Below are positions 42,858 through 51,728 of a stretch of 64,000 nucleotides of DNA, piece by piece. The translations under genes and the position numbers were made by a program. The stretch is from assembly GCF_037969875.1 (NCBI RefSeq), contig NZ_CP150218.1:5890001-5954000 (forward strand). Reading direction: 5' to 3'. The stretch's first letter is position 1; the number at the start of each line of letters is the position of its first letter. Origin of the DNA: Paenibacillus sp. FSL R7-0337. Its GTDB lineage: Bacteria; Bacillota; Bacilli; Paenibacillales; Paenibacillaceae. A model generated the notes under the pieces. The model ran no database searches and was not told the DNA's origin. It saw only the letters and a program-made list of their open reading frames with translations.

Positions 42858-43253
42858 TCAGCGTTTGCGCCAATAGTGTATCAGCAGGCGGCCGCCCTCG
42901 GCGATAAGACCCAGAGCGAAGCCGCCTGCTGTAAACAGGCCGAAGGACAGAAAGCCTGCAAGATCCTCGAAGCCCGACATTTCACGGTAAGTGTACATGT
43001 ACATCAGGAAGAGTCCCGCCACAGTTCCAGCGCTTGAGAAAATCCACACAAGCTGCGCACCCAACCAGCCGAATCCGTTGACTATACCGGAGATTACAAT
43101 GGCAAGGAGGGCCCAGCGTAGGGCAAGAATAAAGTTGAAAGGCTCACCTAACCACAGATACCGGTGCAGAATCAGCAATAGCCATAGCAGCAGCGCGTAA
43201 CCGGCAGACCATGCCAGCCAGCGGCCCGTCCGGGCAGGAGGCAGGAAATTCAT
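42858..43253 (-). CDS. four-helix membrane protein of unknown function
   Basis: A 131-residue hydrophobic protein with four predicted transmembrane helices (WLAWSAGYALLLWLLLILH, ILALRWALLAIVISGIV, LVWIFSSAGTVAGLFLMYMY, GFLSFGLFTAGGFALGLIAE) and a basic end HYWRKR. Family not recognised. GGTGAG precedes the ATG. It sits between the TetR gene and another unknown gene on the same strand with small gaps, so these may share a transcript. Confidence 0.65.
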   Translation of the reverse strand: MNFLPPARTGRWLAWSAGYALLLWLLLILHRYLWLGEPFNFILALRWALLAIVISGIVNGFGWLGAQLVWIFSSAGTVAGLFLMYMYTYREMSGFEDLAGFLSFGLFTAGGFALGLIAEGGRLLIHYWRKR

Positions 43254-43277
43254 TATCAGCTCACCCCATGTATAGCG

Positions 43278-43802
43278 TTATACCTCTTCCAGTTCTTCGG
43301 CGCTCTGCAGCAGGAACTTCAAGAGGTTCGGAAGGTCTTCCATTTGCTCTTCGGTAATTTGCCGTTTGAATTGCAGTTCAACACAGTTGTTGTACGTATC
43401 TGCCGTCTGTCCATAGCGGAAGCTGAGCGATTGCACAGGCTGGAATTCAGGTCCCCAGATTCGGGTCAGAATCTCTTCAATCGTGGGGCACTGCTCATTC
43501 ACATCTTCAATCTCCAGATAAAAGCGTAAGAAAAGACTGCATCCCGGATCGCTGCCCGGCGTCTCCAGAATCTCATCGCCAAGGTCCTTCACTGTAGACT
43601 GGAGCAGAATCTCGGACGTCACATTCAGGCCTCCGGTCAGCTTGAACGCGAGGCTAAATTCACGCGACATCAGCGCGAGATTGAGCAGATCAGACCGGTC
43701 TGTTACAACTAGAACCCCATCCAGATTGTCGTAGTCATAGATCTGGTTCTCCAGGGCGATTTTGATATTGTCAAAAACAGTAGGGTGGAACAAGAGCGGC
43801 AC
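43278..43802 (-). CDS. hypothetical protein (about 170 aa)
   Basis: A soluble acidic protein with no signal peptide. Family not recognised. It begins with a predicted mixed alpha/beta region (DNIKIALENQIYDYDNLDGVLVVTDRSDLLNLALMSREFSL) and ends in a strongly acidic Leu-rich helix (LPNLLKFLLQSAEELEEV). A GTG at 43802 lies directly on AAGG, whereas a TTG three codons later has AAGGTG at normal distance, so the start may be 43793. The gene lies 24 bases before the membrane-protein gene on the same strand. Confidence 0.6.
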   Translation of the reverse strand: MPLLFHPTVFDNIKIALENQIYDYDNLDGVLVVTDRSDLLNLALMSREFSLAFKLTGGLNVTSEILLQSTVKDLGDEILETPGSDPGCSLFLRFYLEIEDVNEQCPTIEEILTRIWGPEFQPVQSLSFRYGQTADTYNNCVELQFKRQITEEQMEDLPNLLKFLLQSAEELEEV

Positions 43803-43860
43803 CTTCTATCGTTTCTCTATATTATATTATGATCTGCTGTCGGCACTCACAGCTTGGGGA

Positions 43861-44832
43861 TTAGTTCGTAGGTGCCGGTGCTGTGTATTTCAGAAAAGTC
43901 TTCGGAATCGCGCTCTCAAACGTCAGAATGTCGCCTGTGGTCGGATGAACGAATGAGAGCACACGGGCATGCAGACCGAGACGGCCGACTGCCTTAGTCT
44001 CTGCGCCGTACTTCTTGTCCCCGGCAATCGGATGGCCGATGTCGGACATGTGAACACGGATCTGATTCTTCCGTCCGGTCTCCAGATGCACCTCCAGCAG
44101 GGAGAAGTGGCGGTTCGCCTGGATCAGCTTATAACGGGTTACGGCATGCAGCCCGTCTCCCTCATGCGGACTAGAGTACATCTTCAGCGTGGAGGTCTCC
44201 TTCAGCCAGGAGCTGATCGTGCCTTCGGATCTCTTAACGGCGCCTTCCACCAGAGCCACGTAGGAACGTTCCTTGACGGTCTCCTTCCAGCTGTTCTGGA
44301 GGGACTGCTGAATCGCCTCGCTTTTGGCAAACATCATGACGCCCGAGGTATCACGGTCCAGCCGGTGCACCACATAGACGCGGTTCTTCGGATTGCTCAG
44401 GCGGACATGCTCCATCAGCTGGCGGTAAGCCGTCAGTTCATTATCTTCTCCAGTTGCGATGGACAGGAGCCCCGCATCCTTCTGAATCACGATAATATCG
44501 TCATCCTCATGGACAATGGTCAGTCCCAGCATCTCCTTGGCTTCAGCAGGCTTCTCCTGGTCAATCGTCACGGTCTGGCCTGGATGGAGCAGATGGTTAT
44601 GCTTGGTCACCGGTTTGCCGTTCACAGCGACCTGTCCGCGGGAGAGCATGGATTTGATTGAGTTGCGCCCCTTATTCGTAATCGTCTTCAGCAGAAAAGC
44701 AAGCAGCTCCGCAGGTTCGGCTACCGTATAGGATTTGGGTGCAGCTGCCGGCTTGGCCGGGGCTCCGGATCTTGTTCCCTGTTTATGGTTAGAGGTTCTG
44801 TTCCCCTGATTTCTGGTTCTTCTTGTATTCAT
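43861..44832 (-). CDS. RluA-family RNA pseudouridine synthase
   Basis: A 323-residue pseudouridine synthase. A basic, low-complexity N-terminus of about 30 residues is followed by an S4-like RNA-binding domain (LLKTITNKGRNSIKSMLSRGQVAVNGKPVTKHNHLLHPGQTVTI) and the catalytic domain with HRLDRDTSGVMMFAK, whose aspartate is the nucleophile, then LETGRKNQIRVHMSDIGHPIAGDKKYG. It modifies rRNA or tRNA uridines; which site cannot be told. GGAG precedes the ATG. Confidence 0.93.
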   Translation of the reverse strand: MNTRRTRNQGNRTSNHKQGTRSGAPAKPAAAPKSYTVAEPAELLAFLLKTITNKGRNSIKSMLSRGQVAVNGKPVTKHNHLLHPGQTVTIDQEKPAEAKEMLGLTIVHEDDDIIVIQKDAGLLSIATGEDNELTAYRQLMEHVRLSNPKNRVYVVHRLDRDTSGVMMFAKSEAIQQSLQNSWKETVKERSYVALVEGAVKRSEGTISSWLKETSTLKMYSSPHEGDGLHAVTRYKLIQANRHFSLLEVHLETGRKNQIRVHMSDIGHPIAGDKKYGAETKAVGRLGLHARVLSFVHPTTGDILTFESAIPKTFLKYTAPAPTN

Positions 44833-45009
44833 GACCGCATTCTCCGTCCTTTAATAGGTTACTCCTCAATATACCATGGGCCGTGAAGAAATACTACGAA
44901 AGGGATGGGGTCCCGGCAGGAGTGCCATGATATCTGCTTCAGGCGGTTGCTTGGCAGCCGGTTGCCCGGTAAACTAAAAGGTAGAAAGCCTTAAGGAGTT
45001 TGAATAGAC

Positions 45010-46836
45010 ATGGAGATGCAAGGATCATTAATGGAGCAGGCCCAGGCCGAGCTGCAAAAATATTACGGTTATCCCGATTTCCGGGACGGCCAGAAAAAAA
45101 TTGTGAACAATCTGCTGGAAGGCCGCGATACGCTTGGCATTCTGCCTACCGGAGGCGGTAAGTCCATCTGCTATCAGGTTCCGGCGCTGCTGCATCCGGG
45201 GCTTACCCTGGTCGTCTCCCCGCTGATCTCCCTGATGAAGGATCAGGTGGATGCTCTTACGACAGCAGGGATTCCCGCTGCTTATATCAACAGCACCCTG
45301 AGCGGCAAAGAAGTGAATGAGCGCATCCGTGCGGCCCGCCGCGGCGACTTGAAGCTGCTCTATGTAGCTCCCGAGCGTCTGGAGCTGGACTGGTTCCGCC
45401 TGGAGATGGCGGGACTGAATATCTCCTGCGTAGCTGTCGATGAGGCGCACTGCGTCTCGCAGTGGGGCCATGACTTCCGCACCAGTTATCTGGCGGTCTC
45501 CCCGTTCGTGGAGCAGCTGCCGCAGCGTCCGATTCTGGCGGCCTTCACCGCTACGGCTACCCCGGAGGTTATGGAGGATATGGTCCGGCTGCTACGCCTG
45601 CGCGAGCCGGGCGTCTTCATGACCGGACTTGGCCGTGACAACCTGGCGATGTCCGTGCTGCGCGGAGAGAACAAGCGAGAGTTCGTGCTGGATTACGCGG
45701 CTCAGCATGCCCATCAGCCTGGCATCGTGTATGCCGCCACCCGCAAGGAAGTGGATGATCTCTACCAGCGCCTCCAGGCCGCAGGCATCACGGCGGGGCG
45801 CTATCATGCCGGAATGAACGACCAGGAGCGGGCGGACAGCCAGGAAGGCTTCCTGTATGACGATATCCGTGTCATGGTCGCTACGAATGCCTTCGGGATG
45901 GGGATCGACAAGTCTAACGTGCGTTATGTCATTCATTACAATATGCCGAAGAACATGGAGGCCTATGTTCAGGAGGCGGGCCGTGCCGGGCGTGACGGGG
46001 AGCCGAGCGATTGTATCCTGCTGTTCAGTGCGCAGGATATCATGACCCAGAAATTCCTGATTGAGCAGAACCCGCAGGACCCGGAACGCAAAGCCAACGA
46101 ATACCGCAAGCTCCAGCAGATGATTGAATACTGCTATACCACCCGCTGCCTGCGCAGTGCACAGCTCGACTATTTCGGCGAGAGCCATGACGATGATCAC
46201 TGCGGGATCTGCAGCTCCTGTACTGATGAGCGTGAGCTGGTGGATATCACCGTAGAAGCGCAGAAGATCTTCTCCTGCATCCACCGGATGCGGGAGCGTT
46301 ACGGCGTGGCGCTGGTCTCATCCGTGCTGAAGGGCTCGCGTAACCAGAAGGTGCTGCAATACGGCTTCGAGCAGCTGCCAACTCACGGCGCTATGTCCAG
46401 CCGCAGTGAGAAGGAGATTACCGAGATCATCAATATGCTGATCTCGGAAGGATATCTGGCCTTGTCCGAAGGCCAGTATCCGGTGGTCCGGCTGCAGCCG
46501 CTGGCAGCAGAGGTGCTGCGCGGCCAGCGCCAGGTGCATCAGCGCGTAGCCCGCACGCTGGTCACCTCCGGCACGCGGGACCGCAGCCGCTCGCGTGATA
46601 CTTCACCGTCTGCGGTCAATGAGACGGTGTTCGAACAGCTGCGCCTGATCCGCCGCGAGCTGGCGGGGCGCGAGCATGTGCCGTCGTACATCATTTTCAA
46701 TGATGCGACGCTGCGTGAGATGAGCGTGGTCTGTCCGCAGACGGAATCGGAGATGCTGAGGGTGAAGGGTGTCGGTGAAGTGAAGTACCGGAAGTACGGC
46801 AAGGCCTTCCTGGAGTTTTTTCAAAATGACATGTAA
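45010..46836 (+). CDS. recQ: ATP-dependent DNA helicase RecQ
   Basis: A 608-residue superfamily 2 helicase (3'-5'), working in recombination and fork repair. Motif 0/I includes FRDGQ and LPTGGGKSICYQVPA near residues 45-60, motif II is VDEAHC near 144, motif III TATAT near 182, and motif VI QEAGRAGRDG near 325. The RecQ zinc site uses the cysteines in YCYTTRCLR and HCGICSSC near residues 380-405. A C-terminal HRDC domain (FEQLRLIRRELAGREH..LRVKGVGEVKYRKYG) makes it full length. Several in-frame ATGs exist; 45010 has AAGGAG ten bases upstream. The radical SAM gene follows by 15 bases. Confidence 0.95.
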   Translation: MEMQGSLMEQAQAELQKYYGYPDFRDGQKKIVNNLLEGRDTLGILPTGGGKSICYQVPALLHPGLTLVVSPLISLMKDQVDALTTAGIPAAYINSTLSGKEVNERIRAARRGDLKLLYVAPERLELDWFRLEMAGLNISCVAVDEAHCVSQWGHDFRTSYLAVSPFVEQLPQRPILAAFTATATPEVMEDMVRLLRLREPGVFMTGLGRDNLAMSVLRGENKREFVLDYAAQHAHQPGIVYAATRKEVDDLYQRLQAAGITAGRYHAGMNDQERADSQEGFLYDDIRVMVATNAFGMGIDKSNVRYVIHYNMPKNMEAYVQEAGRAGRDGEPSDCILLFSAQDIMTQKFLIEQNPQDPERKANEYRKLQQMIEYCYTTRCLRSAQLDYFGESHDDDHCGICSSCTDERELVDITVEAQKIFSCIHRMRERYGVALVSSVLKGSRNQKVLQYGFEQLPTHGAMSSRSEKEITEIINMLISEGYLALSEGQYPVVRLQPLAAEVLRGQRQVHQRVARTLVTSGTRDRSRSRDTSPSAVNETVFEQLRLIRRELAGREHVPSYIIFNDATLREMSVVCPQTESEMLRVKGVGEVKYRKYGKAFLEFFQNDM

Positions 46837-46851
46837 AGAAGGTTATAAGGC

Positions 46852-48834
46852 ATGAGAATCATCCTGGCCACATTAAATGCCAAATATATTCATACGTCGC
46901 TTGCGATCCGGTTGCTGAAGGCGTATAGCGAGCATGAGTTCAAGGATATCCTTTTGGCGGAATATACCATCAAAGATCCCGCGATGAATATCGTGTCTGA
47001 CCTTTTTCAGAAGCAGCCGGATGTGATCGGCTTCTCCTGTTATATCTGGAACATCGAGGAGACCATCAAGCTGGTCGGAATTCTCAAGCAGGTCATGCCG
47101 GAGGTCAAGATTGTGCTGGGCGGGCCGGAGGTATCCTATGAGCCGCTCTACTGGATGAAGCGGGAGGCCGGAGTAGACTTCGTCGTGAACGGTGACGGGG
47201 AAGAGACCTTCCACCATCTGCTGCAGGAGATCCGGGATGAACATAAGTACCATTTCGTATATGGTGCGGCTTACCGCAAGGGTGAAGAGCTGATCGTCAA
47301 TCCTCCCCGTCACAAAAGCGATCTCAACACTCTGCCGACCCCGCACCGCTTCGCGGAGGATCTGCCGGAGCTGAGCAAGCGTATCGTTTATTTTGAGACG
47401 AGCCGGGGCTGTCCCTTCAACTGCCAATTCTGCCTGTCCAGCATTGAGGTGGGCGTGCGTTATTATGATATCGAACGGGTGAAGTCCGATCTGCTCTATC
47501 TGATTGAGGGCGGGGCCAAGGTGATCAAGTTCCTGGACCGCACATTCAATATCAACCGCAATTATGCGATGGAGATGTTCCAGTTCCTGATCGACAATCA
47601 TCAGGGCTGCGTGTTCCAGTTCGAGATTACCGCTGATATTATGCGTCCCGAGGTGCTGGATTTCCTGGCGCAAAACGCCCCGCCGGGCGTCTTCCGCTTC
47701 GAGATCGGCGTTCAGTCGACGAATGATGAGACCAATGAGCTGGTCAAGCGCCGCCAGAACTTCACCAAGCTGTCGCGCACTGTGATGAAGATTAAGGCCA
47801 GCGGCAACATCGACCAGCATCTTGATCTGATCGCCGGACTGCCGATGGAGGATTACGCCACCTTCCGCAAGACCTTCAATGACGTCTTCGCCATGGAGCC
47901 GGAGGAGCTGCAATTAGGTTTCCTCAAAATGCTGCGCGGTACCGGGCTGCGCGCCCAGGCTGCCAAATATGACTATACGTATATGGAGCATGCACCATAC
48001 GAAATTCTCAGCAGCCATGTTATGCCGTTCGCCGATATTATCCGGCTCAAGCGGCTGGAGGATGTGCTGGAGAAGTACTGGAACAGCCAGCGGCTGGCTC
48101 ATTCGGTCAAGTATTTGATCCGACATGTGTTCCCGTCTCCGTTCGACTTCTTCCAGGAGTTCGGGGACTACTGGGAAGAACGGGGCTGGCAGAAGATCGG
48201 GCATCAGTTGGAGGATCTGTTCACCCGGCTGCAGGACTTCCTGACGGACCGGGGCACGGCCTCCATGGACATTGTCACCGGCCTGATGAAGCTGGACTAC
48301 TTCCTCGCCCACAAGTACAAGCCCCGCAAGATCTGGTGGGACGATGTGCTTGATAAAGCGGAGTGGGCGAAGCACCTGAAGCAGATCGCCAGTCAGCCGG
48401 AGCTGATCTCGGCCAAGCTGGCGGAAGCCGGACTTAGCGAGCGGGAGCTCCAGAAGTTCATCGTGCTCGATGAGCTGCCGTTCCGCCTTGCGCCGGTGCT
48501 GGAATCGATCAGCGGGCTTCGCTATGACGGGGAGCTTGGCGCTGAGGCGGGTGCCGAAGCGGGTGCTGATGCCGGGAACGGGAACGGGAACGGCCGGGAG
48601 ATACACGCGGCGGTTACAGCATCGGCCCCGGCAGAACGCGGGGGAGCTGGAGCGGGCGGCGTGGCCGCTACTGAGGCAGATCTTCTGCCTACTGTGGCAG
48701 CAGTGGCTGGTGGTGTGCCAGCGGCGGTCCTTAACGATCCGCACCCTGGGGCAAGCGATGGCCGCACGCTGCTGGTCATTCTGTATCAGCAGGACGAGAG
48801 CCAGCGGGCGCAGTATTACGCTTTGCCTTTGTAG
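46852..48834 (+). CDS. B12-binding radical SAM protein (DUF4080 type)
   Basis: A 660-residue protein. Residues 1-140 form a cobalamin-binding-like Rossmann domain (IILATLNAKYIHTSLAIRLLK, DVIGFSCYIWN, KIVLGGPEVSYEP). The radical SAM core has the cluster motif RGCPFNCQFCLSS (CxxxCxxC) near residue 188. A DUF4080-like C-terminal domain follows. The function of this group is not established. Residues about 563-640 form a low-complexity insertion with EAGAEAGADAG and GNGNGNG, before a conserved-looking end DGRTLLVILYQQDESQRAQYYALPL. It follows recQ by 15 bases. Confidence 0.88.
   Translation: MRIILATLNAKYIHTSLAIRLLKAYSEHEFKDILLAEYTIKDPAMNIVSDLFQKQPDVIGFSCYIWNIEETIKLVGILKQVMPEVKIVLGGPEVSYEPLYWMKREAGVDFVVNGDGEETFHHLLQEIRDEHKYHFVYGAAYRKGEELIVNPPRHKSDLNTLPTPHRFAEDLPELSKRIVYFETSRGCPFNCQFCLSSIEVGVRYYDIERVKSDLLYLIEGGAKVIKFLDRTFNINRNYAMEMFQFLIDNHQGCVFQFEITADIMRPEVLDFLAQNAPPGVFRFEIGVQSTNDETNELVKRRQNFTKLSRTVMKIKASGNIDQHLDLIAGLPMEDYATFRKTFNDVFAMEPEELQLGFLKMLRGTGLRAQAAKYDYTYMEHAPYEILSSHVMPFADIIRLKRLEDVLEKYWNSQRLAHSVKYLIRHVFPSPFDFFQEFGDYWEERGWQKIGHQLEDLFTRLQDFLTDRGTASMDIVTGLMKLDYFLAHKYKPRKIWWDDVLDKAEWAKHLKQIASQPELISAKLAEAGLSERELQKFIVLDELPFRLAPVLESISGLRYDGELGAEAGAEAGADAGNGNGNGREIHAAVTASAPAERGGAGAGGVAATEADLLPTVAAVAGGVPAAVLNDPHPGASDGRTLLVILYQQDESQRAQYYALPL
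48538..48770 (+). repeat. low-complexity coding insertion in the radical SAM gene
   Basis: Short GCGGGTGCC/GGGAACGGG-type repeats encode Ala/Glu/Gly and Gly/Asn tracts followed by an Ala/Gly/Val-rich linker. Confidence 0.65.
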
Positions 48835-48878
48835 GTTAGGGACCCTGGTTGCACCGGACATGGGCTGATGTGTGCGAA

Positions 48879-49120
48879 GACAAGACAGAGGCCTTGTCAC
48901 CCCCAGGAATGAAAATAAGTGGGTGGCATCCGTCGCAACCATTCTAAATGAGGCTGTAGTCGTCAACACTACATATACAAATCAAAGGGCGGAAACGGTT
49001 ACTGGGATACACCCCGTGCGAAAAACCGTTCTATTGCGCTTTTCGAGCATCGCCTATTGTAGCCCCAAAAGTACGTGTATTAAATTACACTCACTCGAGC
49101 GCATGATTTGTAAACTGACG
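48879..49120 (+). ncRNA. candidate IS110 bridge RNA region
   Basis: Several hairpins occur in order: GACAAG..CTTGTC (48879-48898), TGTAGT-CGTCAAC-ACTACA (48955-48973), and AACGGTT..AACCGTT (48994-49030) enclosing a large loop with GGG/CCCC. IS110-group elements are known to encode a structured bridge RNA here, whose loops pair with target and donor DNA. The exact RNA ends are not determined. Confidence 0.5.
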
Positions 49121-49136
49121 ATGGAGGATGGTTGGA

Positions 49137-50369
49137 ATGGATGCTGTACGTATGTGTTGCGCCGGTCTGGACGTGCACCAGGAAACCGTTGTGGCCTGCG
49201 TGTTGAAAGGACCGATCGAACAGAAACCACAATGTCACCTGAAAACCTTTGGGACGACAACCAAAGAATTGCTAGGCCTGCAAGATTGGCTGAGTGAACA
49301 CGGCTGCCGGGAGGTGGTGATGGAGAGCACGGGCGTGTTATGGAAACCGGTATGGAACATCTTAGAGGGCAGTTGTGATCTGGTCTTGGCCAACGCCCAG
49401 CGGGTAAAGAATACGCCGGGTCGAAAAAGTGACATGCAAGATGCGCGCTGGTTAGCGCAATTGCACCGTTGCGGGCTCATTGAAGGCAGTATGGTGCCCG
49501 AACAGGACATCCGGGATTTGCGAGACTTGACCCGTTACCGGAGTAAGATGGTGCAGGCGGTGACGGCGGAGAAAAACCGCATTCACAAAATCCTGCAGGA
49601 TGCCAACATCAAGCTAACCACCTTTATGTCCGATCTATATGGGGTTTCAGGGCGGGGCCTGCTCCAGAAGATCATGGACGGCGAGGTCATCGACGAAGGG
49701 ACCGTTAAGAACCTGGTCAAAACCCGTTTAAAAAAGAAAGTTCCGCAGTTGCTAGACGCGCTCAATGGCAAGTTGCGCCGTCATCACCGCGAGATGATTC
49801 GAGACCACTGGGACCACTTGGTCTATTTGGAGAAAAGGATCACGGAACTGGAAGCTCGAATCGAGGCGAAGGCAGAACCGTACCTGGAGAAGATTGAACA
49901 AATTGACTCCATTCCAGGAATTGAGCGGACGTCTGCCGTGACCATCTTTGCCGAAGTGGGGCCGCATGTCGCGGAAATGTTCCCGAGTGATGCGCAGTTT
50001 GCTTCATGGGCGGGGGTGTGTCCAGGGAACAACGAAAGCGCTGGAAAGCGAAGAAAGTCAAAAACGATGCAAGGGAACAAGCATCTGAAAGGGGCCTTGT
50101 GTCAGGCGGCTTGGGCAAACTCTCGCTCCTCGAACCGGATCGGACAATTCTTTCGACGAATTCGAAAGAGACGAGGCGATAAAAAAGCAAACGTCGCCAC
50201 CGCGCATTTGCTGATTCGAATCCTCCATGCCCTGATGCGGGAGAAGAGGTCATACCAAGAAATAGACGTCTCACTAGGCGATGAGACGTCCAAGAAAAAC
50301 ACGTTAGATAGGTACGTGAAATATATCCAGCAGTTAGGATATAGTGTTCAATTGAATCCTATCCCATAG
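49137..50369 (+). CDS. IS110-family transposase (DEDD recombinase)
   Basis: A 410-residue transposase. The RuvC-like N-terminal domain shows GLDVHQE with the first Asp, the EST motif VMESTGVLW with the Glu near residue 60, and NTPGRKSDMQDARWLAQLHR with the paired Asp residues near 100. The C-terminal Transposase_20 domain has the helix-hairpin-helix PGIERTSAVTIFAEVG and the serine region GNNESAGKRRKSKTMQGNKHLKGAL, where the nucleophilic serine is expected. ATG 49137 has GGAGG nine bases upstream. Its base composition is lower in GC than that of its neighbours. The reading frame is intact, so it may be active. Confidence 0.93.
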   Translation: MDAVRMCCAGLDVHQETVVACVLKGPIEQKPQCHLKTFGTTTKELLGLQDWLSEHGCREVVMESTGVLWKPVWNILEGSCDLVLANAQRVKNTPGRKSDMQDARWLAQLHRCGLIEGSMVPEQDIRDLRDLTRYRSKMVQAVTAEKNRIHKILQDANIKLTTFMSDLYGVSGRGLLQKIMDGEVIDEGTVKNLVKTRLKKKVPQLLDALNGKLRRHHREMIRDHWDHLVYLEKRITELEARIEAKAEPYLEKIEQIDSIPGIERTSAVTIFAEVGPHVAEMFPSDAQFASWAGVCPGNNESAGKRRKSKTMQGNKHLKGALCQAAWANSRSSNRIGQFFRRIRKRRGDKKANVATAHLLIRILHALMREKRSYQEIDVSLGDETSKKNTLDRYVKYIQQLGYSVQLNPIP

Positions 50370-50429
50370 TCTTCCCTTTTTCAAAAAAACGAAACGTTTT
50401 TTGGGGCGGTGGGTCTTTTTTTGTCAAAA

Positions 50430-50454
50430 TGGTATTATCCCCTTCAAGTAGACA
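50430..50454 (+). repeat. left terminal inverted repeat of the IS3 element
   Basis: It matches the reverse complement of 51704-51728 at about 20 of 25 positions, with TGGT at the outer end and TCAAGTAGACA at the inner end. Confidence 0.85.
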
Positions 50455-50514
50455 CTCGTAAAAACCCTCATGTGTTAACATGAGGAAGTGAGTGACCATG
50501 GAGGGGATTTTGGT

Positions 50515-50817
50515 ATGGCCAAAAAGGGACAAGTATTTCAATCGTACACAGAGGAATTCAAGAAAGAGGCTATTCAAGCCTATTGTACAGGAGGGGAGAG
50601 CTATAAGGTCGTCTCCGACAGGTTGGGGATTGTGAACTGTACCCAGCTTAAAGTATGGGTAAAGAAATATCGGAATGGGGAGCCACTCCATACACCAAAA
50701 GGGGTAACAAGCCCCTTAAAAGGACGTCCACGATCTACATTTGCCAGTATAGAAGAAGAACGAGATTACTTAAAGGCACAGGTGGACTACTTAAAAAAGC
50801 GGTATCCAAATCTATAA
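50515..50817 (+). CDS. IS3-family OrfA
   Basis: A 100-residue DNA-binding protein with a helix-turn-helix of the transposase type (YTEEFKKEAIQAYCTGGESYKVVSDRLGIVNCTQLKVWVKKYRNGE) and a C-terminal leucine-containing coiled coil (EEERDYLKAQVDYLKKR). It recognises the IS ends and, when the ribosome slips at 50793-50799, becomes the N-terminal part of the OrfAB transposase. GGAGGGG precedes the ATG. Confidence 0.9.
   Translation: MAKKGQVFQSYTEEFKKEAIQAYCTGGESYKVVSDRLGIVNCTQLKVWVKKYRNGEPLHTPKGVTSPLKGRPRSTFASIEEERDYLKAQVDYLKKRYPNL
50793..50799 (+). promoter_or_regulatory. programmed -1 frameshift site A AAA AAG
   Basis: The heptamer lies in the orfA zero frame as A AAA AAG, six codons before the orfA stop, and slipping back one base enters the orfB frame. 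AGGTGG about ten bases upstream could act as a stimulatory ribosome site. Confidence 0.85.
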
Positions 50818-51692
50818 AGGGAGGGAAGCTTGGACTACACGACAAATACGCCATCCTTGAAGAACTACGTGACCAACATGGCGTCACCCGCCTATTAGCC
50901 ATTGCAGAGGTATCGCGGGCGAATTACTACAAGTGGCGAGGTACACAGGCTCGACGAATGGAGGCCCATGAGCAAGAGCACGCTATGAAAGAGCATATGG
51001 TGGCGATTCACCTGGCTCATCCCTATTTCGGGTACCCTCGAATGCAGGCAGCCCTGCGGGAGGCAGGCTACCTCGTCAACCACAAGAAGGTATGGCGGCT
51101 CATGAAAGAGCTATCGATCCAGTCCGTCATTCGCAAGAAAAGGCGTCGTGCGGGCTCTGCTCCTTCCGTGGTCTACCCGAACCGGTTAAAGCGTAAGTTT
51201 CATGCGACAGCCCCACAGCAGAAGCTAGTCACGGACATTACGTATATCTCAGACGGCACCCGCTTTTATTATCTGTCTGCGATTCAGGACCTCTTCAACA
51301 ATGAAATTGTAGCTTGGCAGATCTCGGAGCGAAACGACGTAAACCTCGTCCTGGATACGGTGGAACAGTGGACACGGAAAAGAGACGTGTCTGAGGCCGT
51401 GCTCCATTCGGACCAAGGCTTTCAGTACACGTCTCAGGCGTACAACACACGATTAGAGGCATTCAGCGTCAAGGGCAGCCACTCTCGCAAAGCAACCTGC
51501 CTGGATAACGCCTGCATCGAATCCTTCTTTTCGCATCTGAAGACAGAAAAGTTGTACCTTCACCAGTGTAAGTCAGAAGCAGAGATTCATCAAGCGGTGG
51601 AGGAGTATATCTACTTTTACAATTACCAACGTTTTCAGGCAAAACTGAAACAGCGCGCGCCGATTGAGTATCGGCACGCGCTGGCTGCTTAG
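50799..51692 (+). CDS. IS3-family OrfB, catalytic part of the frameshifted OrfAB transposase
   Basis: Read in the -1 frame after the slippery site, giving a fusion of about 392 residues with OrfA. It has an HTH_21-like region (YFGYPRMQAALREAGYLVNHKKVWRLMKEL) and an rve integrase core with the DDE triad in LVTDITYI, LHSDQGFQYTS and NACIESFFSHLKTEKLY. The last Asp-Glu spacing is the usual 35 residues or so. All catalytic residues are present and the frame is open, so the element looks functional. Confidence 0.9.
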   Translation, partial: AVSKSIKGGKLGLHDKYAILEELRDQHGVTRLLAIAEVSRANYYKWRGTQARRMEAHEQEHAMKEHMVAIHLAHPYFGYPRMQAALREAGYLVNHKKVWRLMKELSIQSVIRKKRRRAGSAPSVVYPNRLKRKFHATAPQQKLVTDITYISDGTRFYYLSAIQDLFNNEIVAWQISERNDVNLVLDTVEQWTRKRDVSEAVLHSDQGFQYTSQAYNTRLEAFSVKGSHSRKATCLDNACIESFFSHLKTEKLYLHQCKSEAEIHQAVEEYIYFYNYQRFQAKLKQRAPIEYRHALAA

Positions 51693-51703
51693 CTTTTTTT
51701 ATC

Positions 51704-51728
51704 TGTCTACTTGACAGGGGTATGACCA
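51704..51728 (-). repeat. right terminal inverted repeat of the IS3 element
   Basis: Mirror of 50430-50454; the outer end is TGACCA, followed by the AAAA target copy. Confidence 0.85.

Larger units (their letters stand above)
48875..50429 (+). mobile_element. IS110-family insertion sequence (ends approximate)
   Basis: It consists of a DEDD transposase gene with about 260-300 bases of non-coding DNA upstream and only about 60 bases downstream. As usual for this family there are no clear terminal inverted repeats, so the ends are not fixed by the sequence. The long left-end non-coding region is the arrangement of the IS110 group rather than IS1111. Confidence 0.75.
50430..51728 (+). mobile_element. 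complete IS3-family insertion sequence, 1299 bp
   Basis: The ends are inverted repeats of 25 bp, TGGTATTATCCCC.. on the left and TGGTCATACCCC.. on the right, both running into TCAAGTAGACA, with a few mismatches. AAAA flanks both ends as a likely target duplication. Inside are orfA and orfB joined by an A AAA AAG frameshift site. It sits at the right edge of the IS110 element. Confidence 0.9.

Noticed and set aside
46873..48969. Long minus-strand ORFs opposite the radical SAM gene
   Set aside because: The plus-strand gene carries the cluster motif and domain order; the opposite frames show no motifs.
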